A DNA stretch of 64,000 nucleotides from positions 61,505,567 to 61,569,566 of the forward strand of contig CM057227.1 of assembly GCA_029891385.1 (NCBI GenBank), read 5' to 3'. Shown piece after piece: positions 46,401 to 58,650 of this stretch. This DNA comes from Erythroxylum novogranatense (Eukaryota; Streptophyta; Magnoliopsida; Malpighiales; Erythroxylaceae). Numbering within the stretch: the stretch's first letter is position 1; each line of letters starts with the position of its first letter. Under the pieces are notes generated by a model. The model made no database searches. It worked only from the letters and a program-made list of their open reading frames with translations, and was not told where the DNA came from. Position numbers and translations under genes: made by a program.

Positions 46401-49400
46401 TCTACGCTCTCTCAACATAAAAAAACACCTTCAAATCTCCTCTCAACGTCACCGCCATTGCTCCACCACACGCGTTGATTCCTAAGGTACATTCTGATGC
46501 CCACTGCTCTTTTATCTTCATTTTTGATTTGCTAAAGCTCAAACTTGGTATGGTGGGTGGTGGTTGTGGTGGGTGTTGGGTATAAAGTTGGAAGTATATA
46601 TACTGCATGTTTAAAATACCCACGAATCTCCTTTCTCTGTCTCTCTCTCTCTGTGTTTTTTATTTTGTTAAAATTTAAACGATTTTCTGTCGGGTGTTGT
46701 TTGAAGTGGCTTTTTAGTGGGTTTTTGCTAGGTTCGAACAATATTATCAATTCTTAGTATTGGGTTTCTGGTATTGTACCATCTCCAACATTCATTGTCT
46801 CCTTTTCTCTCATCCATATCCCTTCTTAATTTATCACTTCATCGGAAGTAATGTAATCTTTTATCTAATTAATTTAGGTAGCTTAATTGTGTGTTAGAAA
46901 ACATGATGATGTGTGCTTGCTTTGCTACCAAATTAAGCTAATATTAAGATCTAGCTTTAGAGACATAATCACAATATATATTGATAATTCAAATATACAG
47001 TAAAAATATTAATCCAATGTTGGGCTGGTTATAGAGATTTCAATTATGGACATTAATGAAAGAGTAGTAGGATGTTTGAGTGAAAAACGTCACAGAAAAG
47101 TATGACCTTTCTCGTCGCATAAATCTTGTCTTAATTCATTGATTAAAACAAATTTCAATAATGTCATGTGCAGGCTTGAATTGGTTGAACATTGAACATT
47201 GAGCATTGAAGATTGACAGAGGAGAGTCATAGGGTAAGCACTTGGTATTTGTACTGTTATGTTTAAAATTATATGTTTTATATGGCAATCATCATCAACT
47301 ATGCAATAGTTGTCCCATGGAAGATTACAATAATCAATCGAAGCTAAAGAATATAGAAAATTGGGAGAGTAAGTGACCTAAAGAGTCCAATAGGGAATGG
47401 CAAATCAGCATTCTTCTGCTTTGATAAGTAGAACAAATTGGGAGAGTAAATGAAACTTATGATTAACATACTGCACATCCCTTTCAACATACCTTCAACT
47501 TCAAGATTGGTTTTGTGTACTTAGTTTGTGATGAATGAGTTTATATGAACCTTAAAAACCTTTATTCACAACTTGTAAAGGTTATAAGCATACCATTACC
47601 TAATAGAAAAAACTCTAGCTCAATAAAAACCATAGCAGACATTCATACATTTAATATCATGATTATGTAAAGATAACCACCATTCATAACAGATAGGTCA
47701 CATCTTCATCTTAAAATAGGAATAACATTACTCAGTATAAAGAAAACCATTTTTTGGTTAAAACTATACCAAACCTTCATATATTCAATACCAAGCTTAC
47801 ATACCAATAAATACCAGTACTTATACATAACAGATAAGTCACATTGTTTACCCTAAAATGACAAAAAATGCCATATTTTTTTACTGGTCTTTCTGTTTAT
47901 TTTTCTTTATTGTTATTTTGTCCATAAAGGGAATTCTTTTTATGTATATGATGGTTGGATTTCATATACATGTGAAAAGCTACACTCTGTTGTTTATTTA
48001 CCATTTGAAGCTACACTCTGCTGTTTATTTTTCCTTGTTTTACTGGTCTTGTTGTTTATTTTTGTTTATTGTTATTTTGTCCACAAAGGGAATTCTTTTA
48101 ATGTATATGATGGTTGGATTTCATGTACTTGTAAAAACCAAGGACCTAAAAATTGTTGCAATGAAGCAACCATTTCTGTTTTCCCCATTAGGAAAAATTG
48201 TTGAATGAGTATGTAATTGGTGACATCTGTGCAATTTCATCCCTTAATATTTCTTGTTATGAATATGACATTTATTATGGAATATATTTTTCCTCTATGT
48301 CTCTAGATAATATTCTTTGATTTGAAGACTTGATGCCTTCTTAGTAACAAGCATCTCACACTTAATAACATACTTAAAACCCTCATCACTAGACTTGTTA
48401 GGTGGTTATATAGCTTCCTTTTCCTTTAACTCACTTGCTTCTCCCACTTCTCCATCATCCCTTATGATTATAATTCCTCTCCTTGTCCTAAGCTTATCCC
48501 CTTGATCCTTAAAAGCTAAATCAATGTTAATAGGACTAAGTTCATTATTATTATCTTGAATAACTTTTGTTAAAGGTATTGGATTGCGTATAGTAGGCCT
48601 TCTCTCGTTAGGAACTCAATGATGTTGTACCCCTTACAATTTTACAACTTGGTAGGATCTCCTCAGTAATATGATGTTCATCTTAAGGTTTATATTCCTA
48701 TTCTCATATTGTCTTTTTTGAAATTTACCTAGAATTATCAAATTGTTGTGGCATAGCTTATCTTACTTGTGAGTTATTTTTCTTCCCTTTTGGTGTTATA
48801 ACTCCTTTAATATATATATTTCGAAGTTTTCCAAAAAGTTACTAAAAAATATATTTTCAGACCCCCTCATATGTTGACTATCAAAGATGACAAAGTACTT
48901 GTGTTTCACTCCCTCACAAGTTCTTTAAATAAATAAACAAACTCATCCAAGAATTTAGCCTTGTAAAGTCAAAAAATATAAGAATTACTGATTAAGTGGG
49001 AAAAATAATTTAAGGATTAAGCAAGCATACGTAAATTGAATAAAACAAGAGAGGCTAATGAGAATTCCACATTGCATTTAGCAACAATTTTTGGAGCTAA
49101 TTGTTTCTTCACACCTTCTTTCATTTTCATTTTTTCATGAACACATTTTCCTTCACACCTTCTATATAATTTTTTATATTAAAACTTTAAAAGAAAGAAT
49201 ATGATACAATAGAATGAAAAATAATAAAAGTTGGATTCATAATAATGAAGATGACTTGACCAAAACTTGAGTGGTTTAATATAAGAAGCTTGTAAACGAG
49301 TGAACTTCACTTTGTATACTTTGATATAATTGTACACCACATTTTCATTTGTTCATATTTATACTTGTTTATTATTGTATGCAGTGGCAATGTAATTGTT

Positions 49401-49655
49401 GTTATATTTTGTTAGTGGATCTGGTATGCAAATTTTGCATTTTATCTTATGCAATTTGAAAGATTTGTACTCTTGTCTTGTGTTGCAAAATGCCTTGTTT
49501 TGTTGTAGTTACTTTTTTTTCTCTATGAATACTTTTTACAATTTTGTACTTGAATTTGAGGAGTCCTTAGGATGCTAACTCGTGACTTAAGGATAGCATC
49601 TTATCTATTTAGGATTTGCAGTGTATTAGCTACTACACACGGTACTACTGTTGGA

Positions 49656-49691
49656 CTATTGAGCAAGTAGTTATAGCTACTTGCTCAATAG
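49656..49691. repeat. Perfect 15 bp inverted repeat, 6 nt loop
   Basis: Arms CTATTGAGCAAGTAG (49,656-49,670) and its exact complement (49,677-49,691), loop TTATAG. About 230 bp before the TNP2 start codon. Confidence 0.9.
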
Positions 49692-49781
49692 GAATAAGTG
49701 TGAAATAGTGAGATTAGTGGCCACCCTTTGAAAAAGAAGGTTTAAAATCCTAATAAGAAGGTTTGTTGTCTAGGATGACTC

Positions 49782-49821
49782 GAATGGGATTAGATTATAT
49801 GTGAGTAATCTAATCCCATTC
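49782..49821. repeat. Perfect 16 bp inverted repeat, 8 nt loop
   Basis: Arms GAATGGGATTAGATTA (49,782-49,797) and its exact complement (49,806-49,821), loop TATGTGAG. About 100 bp before the TNP2 start codon. Confidence 0.92.
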
Positions 49822-49921
49822 TTTTCAACTTGTTGCTTGTGTTTTATGTGTAAATTGAATTCCCACTAACATAAGATAATGTTGTCATTTTTATGTTAAA
49901 TTCATAGGTTGCTTTTCGTCA

Positions 49922-52900
49922 ATGGATAAGAGTTGGATGAACAGTGTTAGGGTTTCCCGTGAATACATTGATGGATTTAAAGCATTTATGAAATTTGTGG
50001 TGGAAAAAAAGGGTAGAGATTGTGAAATTTCATGCCCTTGTAATTGTTGCATGAATTGTTATAAGTGGTCTCAAATGAATGTTTGTGAGCATTTAATGAG
50101 ATTCGGCATGGACCAATCATACACTCGTTGGGTTTTACACGGTGAAAAGCCTGAATATAGATTTATGTCTAGGGTAGAAAGGCTTGATGAACCAAATGAA
50201 GACATTGATGGGATATGGAATGATATTAATGAGGGTGATGGTGTGAGGAGGATGATGGCATGCAAGATTTGCTTTAAGATGTGGGTACTTTCGTAAATGA
50301 TTGTCCAATTGATGAGGATGGAAGGAGTCGTCCTAAAGGCGTCGGAGATTTTACAGGGCAAGGCTTTCATGAATTGTTGAGTAAAGCAACTGAAGAGTTG
50401 TACCCTGGATGTACAAACTTTTCAAAGTTGTCATTTTTAATAAAATTGCTTCACTTGAAAGTATACAACAAGTGGAGCAATAAGTCATTTGACATGTTAC
50501 TTGGTCTGTTGAGGGATGTATTACCTAATTGTGAAACTTTGCCGAAGTCCTATTATGAAGCAAATCAATTTCTACGAAGCCTAGGTTTGGGTTATGTGTC
50601 AATACATGCATGTAAGTATGATTGTTCCCTGTTTTGGAAAGAGTATGGGGACTTGCAAAGTTGTCCCAAGTGTGGAACATCAAGATGGAGAATTAATGAT
50701 GGCAAGGGTAAGAAGATACCATGGAAAGTGTTGAGGTACTTTCCTTTAAAGTCCAGACTGCAACGATTATTCATGTCAAGTAAGACCACTAAACAAATGA
50801 CTTGGTATAATGATAGGCCTAAAAGTGACGGAAATACCATGGTTCATCCTTCTGATGAAGAGCTTTGATGAGCTATATCCTGACTTTGCTAGAGAACCAC
50901 GTAATGTCAGAATAGGCTTAGCAACTGATGGATTCAATCCACATGGCAATATGTCACTTTCATATAGTGTGTGGCCTGTTGTTCTTTTAGCTTACAATTT
51001 ACCCCCATGGATGTGTATGGAAGAGTCATTTTTTATGCTATCGTTGGTTATTCCAGGTCCGAAAGCTGTTGGTCGAGACATTGATGTCTATATGAGACCA
51101 CTAGTGGATGAGTTAAATGAGTTATGGGAAGATGGTTTTGATGTTTTTGATGCCTCAAAGGGCAAAAATTTTCGAATGCATGTAGCTTTACTTTGGACTA
51201 TCAATAACTTTCCAGCCTATGGAACTATTTCTGGGTAGAGCACAAAAGGCTATAATGCACGCCCTGTTTGTAACATGCACACTCCTTCTTATAAGTTAAG
51301 AAGTAAGATTGGTTACTTAGGTCATCGTCGTTTTCTTCCGTACGATCATCCATGGAGAAGAAGCAAGAAGTTTGATGGAAAGAGTGATCATCGAACTATA
51401 CCTAACTTACCAGAAGAAGATGATGTGATGGATCAATTATGTCATGTGGAGAATATATGTTATGGAAAGCACCCCAGCAATAAGAGGAGAAGGAGATTGG
51501 AAGGGGAGTTGAATTGGAATAAAAAAAGCATTCTTTTTAATCTACCATATTGGCATAAGTTAAGATTAAGACATAACCTTGATGTCATGCATATAGAAAA
51601 GAATATTTGTGACAATATCCTTGGTAGGTTGATGAATGTTGAAGGTAAAACCAATGATACAATCAAGGCTCGGCTTGATTTGGAAGATATGAATATTTGG
51701 AAAGAATTACACTTGATAAGAGTTGCTGATGGAACTATTGTGGGAAAACCTCCAGCATGTTATACAATGTCTTTGGATTAGAAGAAGAAGTTTTGTGAGT
51801 TTGTCAAGCAGGTGAAGTTTCCAGATGGGTACGCATCGAATATATCTAGATGTGTTAATATTGATGAAAGGAAGATTAGTGGGCTTAAGTCGCATGATTG
51901 TCATATATTGTTACAAAGCATTCTTCCTTTAGAGACGCGTGGCATTTTAAATAAAGATGTGACAGGTGTTTTACTGGAGTTGGGGAACTTCTTTCACAGA
52001 ATTTGTAGACGAAGTTTGAATAAGGATGACGTTAAAACAATGTGTCAGGAGATTATTTTAATCTTGTGCAAACTTGAAATGATATACCCACCGACATTCT
52101 TTGAAGTTATGGTACATTTGGCTATTCATTTGCCAAATGAAGCCTTACTTGGTGGACCAGTTGCGTATAGATGGATGTATCCAATTGAGAGGTATTCTTT
52201 AAATTTATCGTATTACTCTTCAAAGTGAACTAAAGAGTGGCCTATCTAATTATGGTGAATCATTTGTTAAGATTCCTAGGTACACTCAAGGGATTTGTCA
52301 GAAATAAAGCACGTCTGGAAGGGTTAATTGCTGAAGCATATGTTGTTAAAGAGTGCACTACATTTTGTTCAATGTATCTGAAAGGAATTGAAACCAACTT
52401 CAACGTGCCAGACCGGATCAATGATATGGTCGATGGTAGTGACATTTCAGTGTTCTTCCAACAATGTAAGCCAATTGGGTCTGGCAAAATAATTTCCCTT
52501 CCTGCAAAAGAGCTAGAGATTACACATTGGTATATTCTTATGAATTGTCATGAGATAACTTCGTTTATCGAGTAAGTTTTGATAACAATCTTATAAACTA
52601 AGATATGGAATGAATTGAGCTAATTCGTGTTAATTAATTTGATTCAATTTTCAATGATCCATAGTGAGCACATGGATGATTTGAGGCAACGAAGTCCATT
52701 ATATGTTGACAGGAGACATAAAGAACAATTTCCTTCATGGTTTAAGCATCGGGTGAGAAGAAGGTTTGAACGTGGTGTTCATTACTGATTATTTATTATA
52801 AACTAATATTCCTTTCTTGTTATAGATGACGACATTAGCTAGCTCCCATGAAGGGCAAAACTTTGAGTCTTTGTATGCATTAGCATGTGGACCTCATAGT

Positions 52901-53523
52901 TTGGTGTAGAAGTATACAGTTTGCAATACTAATGGAATGCGATTTCGCACTGAAGGCCGTGATCTGCGAAGGATTACACAAAATTGTGGCATTGCAGTGT
53001 TAGAAAATTATGGGGAAGACAATATAACATTTTATGGGATGCTGACAGATATTATAAAGCTAGAATATATTAGGGGTAAAAGTGTTGTGCTTTTCAAATG
53101 CAAATGGTACGATCTTGGAAGTTAAAATATGAGGGTCAATGGCATTGTCAGAAGCATCAACGTTAGTAAGTTTTGGTTCAAGGATGACCCATTTATTTTA
53201 GCAAACTAAGCGAAGCAAGTTTTTTTGGTGGAAGATTTGGTACTCGATTCAAATTGGCAGATTGTGCAAGAATGTGAAGTTAGACGTGCGTATGATATCC
53301 CTTCGCATGGTAATGAAGAAGGTTTAGATGACGTCCAGTCGAAGTCGAGGAATGTTCCTTAGAGTTTTTAGATAGAACTGATATTGCATTTGATGTAATA
53401 AATAACGTTGAATTTAATTCCGAGCAACATTTAGATGACGATTTGGATGACTTAGGGATAAGTAGTAGTGACAATGAATGTGATATTGTATTCCAAGATT
53501 CGACCGACGACGATGATGAATAA
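49922..53523 (+). pseudogene. TNP2-type CACTA transposase, interrupted
   Basis: Transposase that cuts and joins the element ends. The start MDKSWMNSVRVSREYIDGFK is the transposase-associated domain, with its Cys cluster (CPCNCCMNC). The TNP2 domain follows: NCETLPKSYYEANQFL, LATDGFNPHGNM (catalytic Asp at 50,927), DIDVYMRPLVDEL, and LDVMHIEKNICDNILG (Glu at 51,596). Then come a DUF4218-like region (LPLETRGILNKDVTGVLLEL, and MYPIER) and a DUF4216-like C-terminal region (about 52,937-53,300), with an acidic end. Inferred introns 52,192-52,271, 52,572-52,664 and 52,753-52,825 restore the frame and have GT..AG ends. Breaks: frameshift near 50,250, TAA near 50,273, frameshift near 50,867, TAG at 51,236, 51,779 and 52,907, and TAA near 53,207. 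Confidence 0.92.
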
Positions 53524-54063
53524 TTTCTTATAATTCGATTATGACTTTTTTGGTTTGCTATTGTTTTGTTATGAAAGAAGTTGGATTATTTATCTCCGTC
53601 CTTTGAAAAGATGATATTGTTGCTTAGCAAAAATATTGCTTCCTAACATTTATCATTTCTATACCAATGCCATGTAAACATGACCAACTTGGTTTTTGAG
53701 ATATATAATGCACACTAATTACTGAGAAGACTAACTCCTTGTATCTACTGAAAAATAAGAGCCTTCTACGATTCTTTTAACATGGTTAAGAATACTTGTC
53801 AATGTGGTTATGGGTATGCTTACCATGAAATTCCTTGAACTGACCATCTGCATACTCATCAATAGCATCAACCATGTAGAGCACTTCATCATCCTTATGT
53901 TAATATAGATGTACTTCTTGATGTAAATGTCTAAACATAGCTGCACTTGTTGATGTAAATGTTACTGTTACATTTCAGATATTTTGGACTGAGACATCAA
54001 CAGCTCCTGCAGTTGTGCCTTTTTTTCCAGTGGTGCAATATCTAGAGGTAATTATGTTGCTTT

Positions 54064-54169
54064 AGCATATGTTTAGTTGCATGCCTTTTTACTTGCCAGA
54101 AGCATATGTTTATGTGCATGCCTTTTTACTTTCCAGAAGCATATGTTTAGGTGCATGCCTTATTATCAG
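54064..54169 (+). repeat. Tandem repeat, 37 bp unit, three copies
   Basis: Units start at 54,064, 54,101 and 54,138 with AGCATATGTTTA and run through TGCATGCCTTTTTACTT; the third is slightly degraded. Confidence 0.9.
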
Positions 54170-54932
54170 TAATCAATCTCCAAAAAAACTCACAATAACA
54201 CTGTCACGTTGTAGTTAGCTCTACCCTATCATGAATGGCTTCTTGCTGTCATAGATGTCCATGACCTATTTAAGATATCTAATACTGAAACACTTGCAAA
54301 CCAACAAGCTCGAGGAAATGCAAATTACAAGTTCTGTAAATTGCAAAGACAGTGAATAATTCTACACTAACTTCAAGCCATTTAATGTTACAATATAAAG
54401 AACCCAAACATTTGCAATGACATAATACAATTCATATAAAAAGAAAAGCTAACTTACATGTCTTAATATTAGTATAACTCTCTCTTGGTAATTCCAGATT
54501 AACCAAGCTTAGATTAATTTGAGTCTACATATATAAAACTTTAAAAAGTCTCTTCAGTAACAACAAATAAATTTGTTTAAACATTCTCTTAAATTACAAA
54601 AATTAATTTGTTTAAAACTGATAGGCAAAACTCTTTACTGAACTTGCACTTAAAATATAAGTGCTCAACTGATTGTAGTTGTTCTTTACATAAATTGCAT
54701 TTATTGATTAAATTTAGGAAAGGTAACCTATCCAAGGTTGGAGTTAATCCATGAACATCGACCTCTAGAGGAATGAGACTTTAGGAGGCAGATTGCTATC
54801 CCAAGCAAACCTGTTCTTGAAATCAGCAGCTGTGAGAAGAAATGTGAATCTGTTTTGAGTAAACTATGTGAATCTATTATACCTATAAGTATTTCTGTTA
54901 GCTAACAGTGATGTTGATATGCATAAATTCCA

Positions 54933-55054
54933 ATTCATGAATCTTTTAGCTTGTGGCATTGAATCTTATCAATGCTTAACTCTACAGTAAAATGCCAATT
55001 CATGAATCTTTTAGCTTGTGGCATTGAATCTTATCTATGCTTAACTCTACAGAA
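54933..55054 (+). repeat. Tandem duplication of about 62 bp
   Basis: CAATTCATGAATCTTTTAGC followed by TTGTGGCATTGAATCTTATC occurs twice in a row, with one or two differences. Confidence 0.9.
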
Positions 55055-56770
55055 AAGTCCTTAGCACTTACAGAATGAGGAAGCATAATGTAGGCAACAT
55101 CAGTATCTTTTTTCTATTTACATAAGGATTAATATGTTGTTTAGAGACATAACCTGAATTGCTTTAATGTCAATTCCATAAGTTATGGTTAACATGTACA
55201 AATCCCCATTTCGGCTGATGCATGTTAACATTGTCAATATGATGCAAGTGTTTGTATATTATATTAACATTTCATTGTACATATGGTAGACAATATGTTC
55301 TTCATAATCAGCCTAGGATTTTAGTCTTTCAAACAGATTGCAATGCCATGTCTTTATATGCAACATCCATGTCCTATAATGAATGACTTCTTGCTGTCTT
55401 TGATTAACTGTTTGTTTTAACTGAACTTGATTGACTTTTTGTTTTAACTGAATGTTGATTTGCTTCACTACTTTCTTAGCTTTGAACCTACATATATACA
55501 ACTATTTGATCAGGACAATGTCTACATAGTTTGATTCATTAGTTTATTTCTAATCAGAGTTTGTGCAATCAAGTGGGATTTGGCTTCATTCTGAAGGGGC
55601 AAAACTTGCGGGGAAGATCAAGTAATTCTGTATTTGTATCTCAGCTGCTATTTTATGTTTCCAGAACTGCTTGACCTTTATGAAGCTTGTACTTATTTGC
55701 TTGATGGAAATCTTATGAATGTACTTGCTTGCATGTCCCATTTAATTGGAATATATCCCATTATCTTGATTAAATAGGTGGATCAGTGAACTAATTATAG
55801 CTATCAGTTGATGATGATCTGGGATAATGATGATCCCATTATCCCATTTGAAGCTGTGTTACAATTTTCAAAAGGAAAATTCTCTGTTAAATATAGAGAG
55901 TATAGTTAGCCTATTACGGTCTTAAAATCCCCGAATATTAGCCCCTTATAGATAAAATAACTAGAAGAATCCAGAGCTGAAAAATGAGCAATCTTAGTTA
56001 TGTGGGAAGAATGCAACTCATATCTATTGTGCTATTGAGTATAAAATGTTTTCAGGTAGGTAATTTCTCATTCTCCATCATATTACCTAACACTTAACAA
56101 AACACAAGCATTATACAGGTGGACTATAGGGGATAGCTACATCTGAAAAAAAATTTATCTCTTGAAAGTGCATCTATTATATTATATAAAAGAACAAAGT
56201 GGAATTGGTTTTAAATAATTTCTAGTATGGAACAAGATGATCTTGATGAAGTTCCTTTTTAAAATTGAGTGGATGAATCAAATTCAACTTGAAAAATTGT
56301 GTCTATTATTACCTTATGAAATCTAATAATATATGGTCAGTAAGATGTTATTTAACAGACTCGGACTGGTGGCGAAATTTGCTAAAGATTAGAGATGAAT
56401 GGATTGAGGTCACTTCGTTAGGTTAATACTTTGTTGAACCCTACAGTAGGAACTTCAGTTTGCTTGATGAGCATAAGTTATTTAAACCTGATAAGCATGG
56501 ATTTTTATAATCTGATAAGTAACAAATATACTAACTCTTGAGTACATCTTCTGTGTGTTAGACTTGTTGTCTTAAAACATTTGGCTACTAAATCTAGATT
56601 ATTTAAGTTTGATCTGATTAAAAAAGCTACTTAATTATAGTTTGTGTAATGGGTTAAAGAATCATTGGAGCATATGTTCTTACATACACAATTAAATGGA
56701 GGTGTTTGTTAGATCTAGGGTTAAGGAAAGTGTTCTGTATAGCCTTTTCAATGATGCCTTATGTACCAAG

Positions 56771-57890
56771 GTCTACCAAATATGGCACAACAAGAACAGG
56801 TCTATGTTTAAGAATAAACAAGTTCAGGTAGATAAATGTATGTCTAGGATATGCCAAACTTTGAAATATTGACGGGAGGGTGTGTACACAGAACAGAATA
56901 GGAAGACTATAAAGATAGGGCATAAGTTTTTGTTGTTTTGATTTTATTTCTTCTATGTAGGGGGTTTTGTTAGATGGTATGCCTCAATCTTATGAATTTC
57001 GTTCCGTACTGATCAGAGAATGGTACAAAATAGGGGTGTTAATATATTGGGTGAAAATACTGAAAAAAATCCCTATATCCAACTTCTTTGAGTGTTTTTC
57101 ATAATCTTGCTAGTAAGAATTTCCATAGAAATAGCACGAAAGTATATTTCAGTATTTTCTAAGTGTATCTTCTAACTGTGTATATGTTGTAAAGTTTTCA
57201 GTTTATTTTCATGTTCCGTTCATTTTACATGATACTTTGTTTTTGTTCTAAAGTTTACTGGTTTTGAATAAGGTATAAAGATAAACAAAGTGGGTCAAAC
57301 AATGAACAGCAGGAACTAAGTAAGGCCTTGGAGGACACTTAGACAAATAAAGACTAATGTTTCATAGACCATAAGGAACAGGACATGTTTGAGGTGGTTA
57401 CTAGTCTATTAGTTAAAGGGAAGTAGGAGAATGAGGGGCTAGAATAGGGAACAAAAACAAAAATGGAAAACACTCTGGTGAGGGAATAGGATGAAGCATC
57501 TGACTCTAACAAAGATATAGAAACTGCTTCTACTAGAATGAGTCGAAGAACTAGATGAAAAAGGTCTAAGAAGAAAAATAAAGGATGAAGTTAGTAGCAT
57601 GAAATATGAGGGAGGGCTAGAAAACCTCAATAAACAGCTTGCTGTTAAAGTGTTTATCAAAATAAAGAGGGACAACCTAAAGAGAAACGTATGGTTCCTA
57701 GATTAGGAATAGCAGGAAGTCACTAATTAAACCTGTCACATAAGTGGCCGGGTGGTGATCGGCTTCAACCTCAAAAAGTGGAGATGCTTGGTAAGCTAGA
57801 AAATGAGCAACCCATCCACTGTGATTTGCTACTCAAAGATTTTAATCTGGAAATTGTAATCACCACCGTATATGTAGCTAATCATAGATT
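56771..57890 (+). pseudogene. Possible LINE (L1-type) fragments
   Basis: At 57,795-57,890 one frame reads LENEQPIHCDLLLKDFNLEI then VITTVYVANHR. It resembles the part of L1-type endonucleases where an IHC motif is followed by a T-x-VY-x-x-N motif. At 56,771-56,830 VYQIWHNKNRSMFKNKQ resembles the C-terminal end of plant LINE reverse transcriptase proteins. The second lies upstream of the first, opposite to LINE order, so they would be separate scraps or a rearrangement. There is no poly-A tail or duplication. Confidence 0.35.
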
Positions 57891-58650
57891 TTCATGTTCC
57901 ATTCATTTTGCATGATACTTTGTTTTTGTTCTAAAGTTTACTGGTTTTGAATAAGGTATAAACATAAAGATTAAATGTCTTGAGCCTTCATACTGCCAAT
58001 TCATGTTGATATGCATACTACAGATCCTTCATACTTCCCTTGATGTTTTAAATTTCTGTCTTTAATGCTTCCACCACTGTTTTCCTTTGCTGTTCCCAGT
58101 CCATGGCTTTCACCCTCTCTTTATATGCAGCATCCATGCTTCTCTTTGCCTCCAATGCATCTCATCCACACTCACAATTGCATAATCTGCTTCTCTGCCA
58201 CAAAGAACACTTGGAAGCATATAAACTTAGAAACTACCGAATCACTTGGAACTTCATTTTGCATGATACTTTGTTTTTGTTCTAAATATTACTTCATTTG
58301 AATAAGGTATACATGACACTTATGCAAAAGCATATTTCAGCATTTTCTAAGTGTATCTTCTAACTGTGTATATGTTGTTAAGTTATCAGTTTATTTTCAT
58401 GTTCCATTCATTTTGCTGTCTTATGATTGCGACACCTACTATCAAAGTACCATTTGGGCTGATGCATGTAAACCAACCTAATATGATGCAAGTGTTTGTA
58501 TATCATATTAACTTTTCATTGTACATTTGGTAGATAATTACAGCAGTTTATGTTCACCAACATTTTCTTGTTGTCTTTCAAGTGAAAACTGGAAATGCAT
58601 TTGGTTTTGAACTTTGAAATCTAACTTCAATTTGGATGTAGGTAATTCAC

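Larger units (their letters stand above)
46401..49921 (+). other. CACTA left interior: probable untranslated exon, intron, duplications
   Basis: No coding gene is supported. An early stretch (about 46,400-46,490, ending CTAAG before GTACATTC) could be a 5' untranslated exon, since the first coding exon follows an acceptor (TTCATAG, about 49,909). A ~100 bp segment at 47,879-47,978 is repeated at 48,038-48,138. A CT-rich run lies at 46,627-46,655. On the minus strand, 48,510-48,320 reads as a broken Lys/Glu-rich stretch, possibly an old gag remnant. Two perfect hairpins lie at 49,656-49,691 and 49,782-49,821. Confidence 0.5.
53524..58650 (+). other. CACTA middle: non-coding, duplicated segments, LINE-like scraps
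   Basis: There is no supported gene over 5.1 kb. It holds a three-copy 37 bp tandem repeat (54,064-54,169), a ~62 bp tandem duplication (54,933-55,054) and dispersed copies of a segment with CATGATACTTTGTTTTTGTT (57,230, 57,908 and 58,260). A second dispersed pair contains GATGCAAGTGTTTGTATAT (55,242 and 58,486). Two possible LINE fragments are at 56,771-56,830 and 57,740-57,890. It may act as a long spacer or intron between the two transposase genes. Confidence 0.55.

Noticed and set aside
46402..46757. Overlapping short frames near the CACTA left end
   Set aside because: Low-complexity CT/GT-rich sequence with frames on both strands; more likely an untranslated exon and intron start.
47858..48208. 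116-codon plus-strand frame with hydrophobic repeats
   Set aside because: It arises from a ~100 bp DNA duplication of T-rich sequence; no membrane-protein family is recognised.
48320..48760. Retroelement gag on the minus strand within CACTA
   Set aside because: A Lys/Glu-rich broken stretch hints at it, but no zinc knuckle or capsid motif is visible, so it is not called.
49656..49821. MicroRNA genes at the two hairpins
   Set aside because: The arms are only 15-16 bp with 6-8 nt loops, too short for a plant miRNA precursor.
57439..57675. Minus-strand Ser/Phe-rich frame
   Set aside because: Reverse of a purine-rich segment; composition alone explains it.
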